Made by a program: the position numbers and the translations under genes. From Liolophura sinensis (lineage: Eukaryota > Mollusca > Polyplacophora > Chitonida > Chitonidae), in NCBI RefSeq assembly GCF_032854445.1, contig NC_088302.1:13885338-13949337 (forward strand): DNA of 64,000 nt, read 5' to 3'. A model generated the notes under the pieces. It worked only from the letters and a program-made list of their open reading frames with translations. It was not told the origin of the DNA and searched no databases. Shown in pieces: positions 62,150 to 64,000 of this stretch. Each line of letters starts with the position of its first letter. Within the stretch, counting starts at the first letter, position 1.

Positions 62150-63600
62150 ATGTCCTGTTTAGGTAAGTAAACCGAATGTTTTCCCTTGTCGTCAGTTAGT
62201 AATAAACATGCCGTAGTCACGGTTTTCAGTGAATTATATGCCGATACCTCTCAGTTTTATTCATGACAAAATATATCGAAATATAACCATGATTAGAAAC
62301 ATCAGAATATGGATAGCGTTTGATTTTGGTGGCTTTCAATTTAGGGAGTAGTCAACTATTTCAGATGTATAATGTGTATATCGAGTTTAATGTAGCACAT
62401 TATTTTTTATGCAATGTATTTAAATATGTTCTCCTCAGTCATATGCGATATCATGGTACCGGCAACCTCAGAGAATCAAAACGTATTATTTCGATCTCTC
62501 TCCCATTAAAATTAGGAAAGTCTTTTAAAACTATTTTGCATAAATATACAAGCATTTTAGATACACCACAAAGCCAGAATCAGGTGAAATAGGATTGTCC
62601 ATTTCACAGTTTGTAACTTAAAAACATGCGTTTACAAATTACTTACGTGTATATCTATATAAAACATGTATATGGCCACAGGAGTGTTTTCAAAACATAA
62701 AAATTAAACGCATTAAAACATTTCTGTTACACATGAAACAATTTGTATTTCACAATCCTTTATTCACATAATGATTTCTTTTACAGGAATAACCAGAGAT
62801 AAAATCCAGCAGTGGTTCCAGCGTCTGAAAACATGTAAGCTTCCACATTGACCTATATACTTCACAATTCTCGAGTTGTATTGATTTATTTATTTAATTG
62901 GTGTTTAGTGCCTTACTCGAGAATATTTCACTTATACGACTGAGGCCAGCATTATGCCAGGAAAACGCGCAGAGCATGAGGGAAACCCGCGATCATTCGC
63001 TGTCTAGTCATAATTTCAGTAACAACAGAAGCTGGACCACTGTCTAAAGTACATATTATACTCTGATAACCTATTGGCAACTGGTACCATTTAGTTATCT
63101 CTCTTTCTTGAAAAAAGTATAGAAATAACATGAATGGCAACATAATCTGACACGTAGAAGTTTAACACCAGTTAATGTACATGACACCTTACAAAAATTG
63201 AATATTGTAACAAATCAGTAAAATATGCCTATGAAAAGAAGTTATTATCAGAGGTCTTTCTGCTTAATTAAATACCATGATTTTACGTTTCATTTGCACC
63301 TTGATAGATTTCGTTAAACGCTTAATTTATAAAGTTTATTAGGCTTAAGCTTTTCTGTCCAACCGTAGACTTCCAGACTGACCACGTGCAGGTAGAAATC
63401 GTGAGACAGATCCTGAAGCAGGTTCTAGTCTCTGTAGACCAGGTGTATGGCGCCGAACCCGTGCCCATGGAGAAAATCAAAGAGCAGCTCGATAAGTACA
63501 TAGACCGGAGAGTCGACGAGAAGATTACGGAATTACTCGAGTTTTGCCGAATGGCTGCTGCAGCCGAACGTGAGAACAAATTTGTAATAGAGAGCCACAA
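62150..63600 (+). CDS. 5' exons of an unrecognised protein-coding gene (partial at window edge)
   Basis: I see three exons. Exon 1 coding part is 62150-62162 (ATG, four codons plus one base), followed by a strong donor GTAAGT. Exon 2 is 62787-62834, with acceptor TTCTTTTACAG and donor GTAAGC. Exon 3 starts at 63369 after TTTTCTGTCCAACCGTAG and probably ends near 63600 at a weak donor GTTATA, where GC-rich coding composition also stops. Phases agree at both junctions (13 and 48 nt), giving one uninterrupted frame of about 98 residues. It begins MSCLGITRDKIQQWFQRLK. Exon 3 encodes a charged, probably helical stretch rich in K, E, R and Q, with LLEFCRMAAAAERENKF near its end. No signal peptide or membrane segment is visible. 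I do not recognise the family; the WFQRLK stretch only superficially resembles a homeodomain recognition helix. Later exons would lie beyond 64000. The start codon is inferred, since another 5' exon could exist. Confidence 0.6.
62881..63000 (-). mobile_element. SINE fragment in intron 2 of the edge gene
   Basis: ATTTATTTAATTGGTGTTTAG, TACTCGAGAATATTTCACTTATACGAC and GAGGCCAGCATTATG match the 3' half of the family. It lies between the exons at 62834 and 63369, opposite in strand to the gene. Confidence 0.78.
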
Positions 63601-63892
63601 GTTATATACAAGTGCAACGCCATCATTAGTGCTTATACATGTACGAAATACAGGAAAAAGTCTAGTGTTTGTGAAAATGTTAATGAAATTTTATAACTAA
63701 ATATGAAGAATCAAAAGCATTTTTTGCACTTTTAACCAGCCTTAGGATTGAACCCTTGTCTATTGGGATGAGCATAGCGATTATACATTATACATACACC
63801 TAGTTATATGTTTATGAGCTATATAGAGCAAATGTAAAACTGCCTTTTCCAGTTGGCTAAATGCCTCTTTCTGTGATACAACTGTTTTTCAT

Positions 63893-63911
63893 GCCCCCCC
63901 CCCCCCCCCAC
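63893..63911. repeat. Poly-C tract
   Basis: About sixteen C in a row, followed by ACCACAAC. Possible G-quadruplex on the opposite strand or an assembly-difficult site. Shorter C tracts are at 24976-24992 and 34005-34015. Confidence 0.85.
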
Positions 63912-64000
63912 CACAACACTTCCCCACATTTGCATAAAATATAAAGCGACATCCTCTGTCGCCATGTTGCAATATTTAGCTGGAATGAAATCAGATGCAA

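Larger units (their letters stand above)
50900..62600. repeat. Large segmental duplication, right copy
   Basis: Same orientation as the left copy, so this is a tandem duplication with a period of about 10.5 kb before insertions. It contains the Ngaro/PAT-type element (56614-59918), which the left copy lacks. It lacks the SINE and minisatellite found at 46.4-48.4 kb. Its right part leads into the gene starting at 62150. Confidence 0.75.

Noticed and set aside
62811-62832. Homeodomain recognition helix in exon 2 (QQWFQRLKT)
   Set aside because: Only the WFQ-R-K pattern is shared. The invariant Asn of WFQNRR is absent, and the residues before it do not fit helices 1 and 2.

Overview
The window is non-coding-rich animal DNA. 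It is AT-rich, has almost no long open frames, and is crowded with transposable-element remains, satellites and old segmental duplications. Two tRNA-derived SINE families are present: one whose tail reads ACGGCGTAAAACACCAATCA, in about 15 copies, and one with a GTGTCAGTATAATGTGACT core. I know both mainly from molluscs and related lophotrochozoans. Together with GT-AG introns they point to a mollusc or close relative such as a brachiopod. This identification rests on recall of repeat families, not on a database search.

Layout. 1-8.8 kb: SINEs and a broken LINE of the Nimb/I type on the minus strand. 8.8-12.75 kb: an 84-bp satellite of about 40 copies with higher-order structure, holding a SINE flanked by a perfect 13-bp target duplication. 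Around it, sequence at 3.3-4.35 kb reappears inverted at 14.86-15.99 kb. 16-36.5 kb: SINEs, a broken Tc1/mariner transposase, a Penelope-like retroelement with a nested SINE, a second tRNA-SINE, and several short families repeated in the same order every 6-7 kb. 37.4-62.6 kb: a large old tandem duplication. One copy is about 40-49.7 kb, the other about 50.9-62.6 kb, and part of it is present a third time at 37.4-39.95 kb. The paralogous copies act as empty sites and delimit later insertions: a MITE at 42.15 kb and a Ngaro/PAT-type tyrosine-recombinase retrotransposon at 56.6-59.9 kb. A 34-bp minisatellite lies at 47.0-48.4 kb.

Genes. The only host gene I can support is at the right edge on the plus strand. 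It has three small exons (62150-62162, 62787-62834, 63369-63600) with good splice sites and matching phases. They encode the first ~98 residues of an unrecognised, charged, helix-rich protein, and a perfect CRE (TGACGTCA) lies upstream. The duplication carried a copy of its first exon to 49.2 kb, where it is no longer usable in frame.

No rRNA gene, functional tRNA gene or CRISPR array was seen. Boundaries of old repeats were judged by eye and are approximate.
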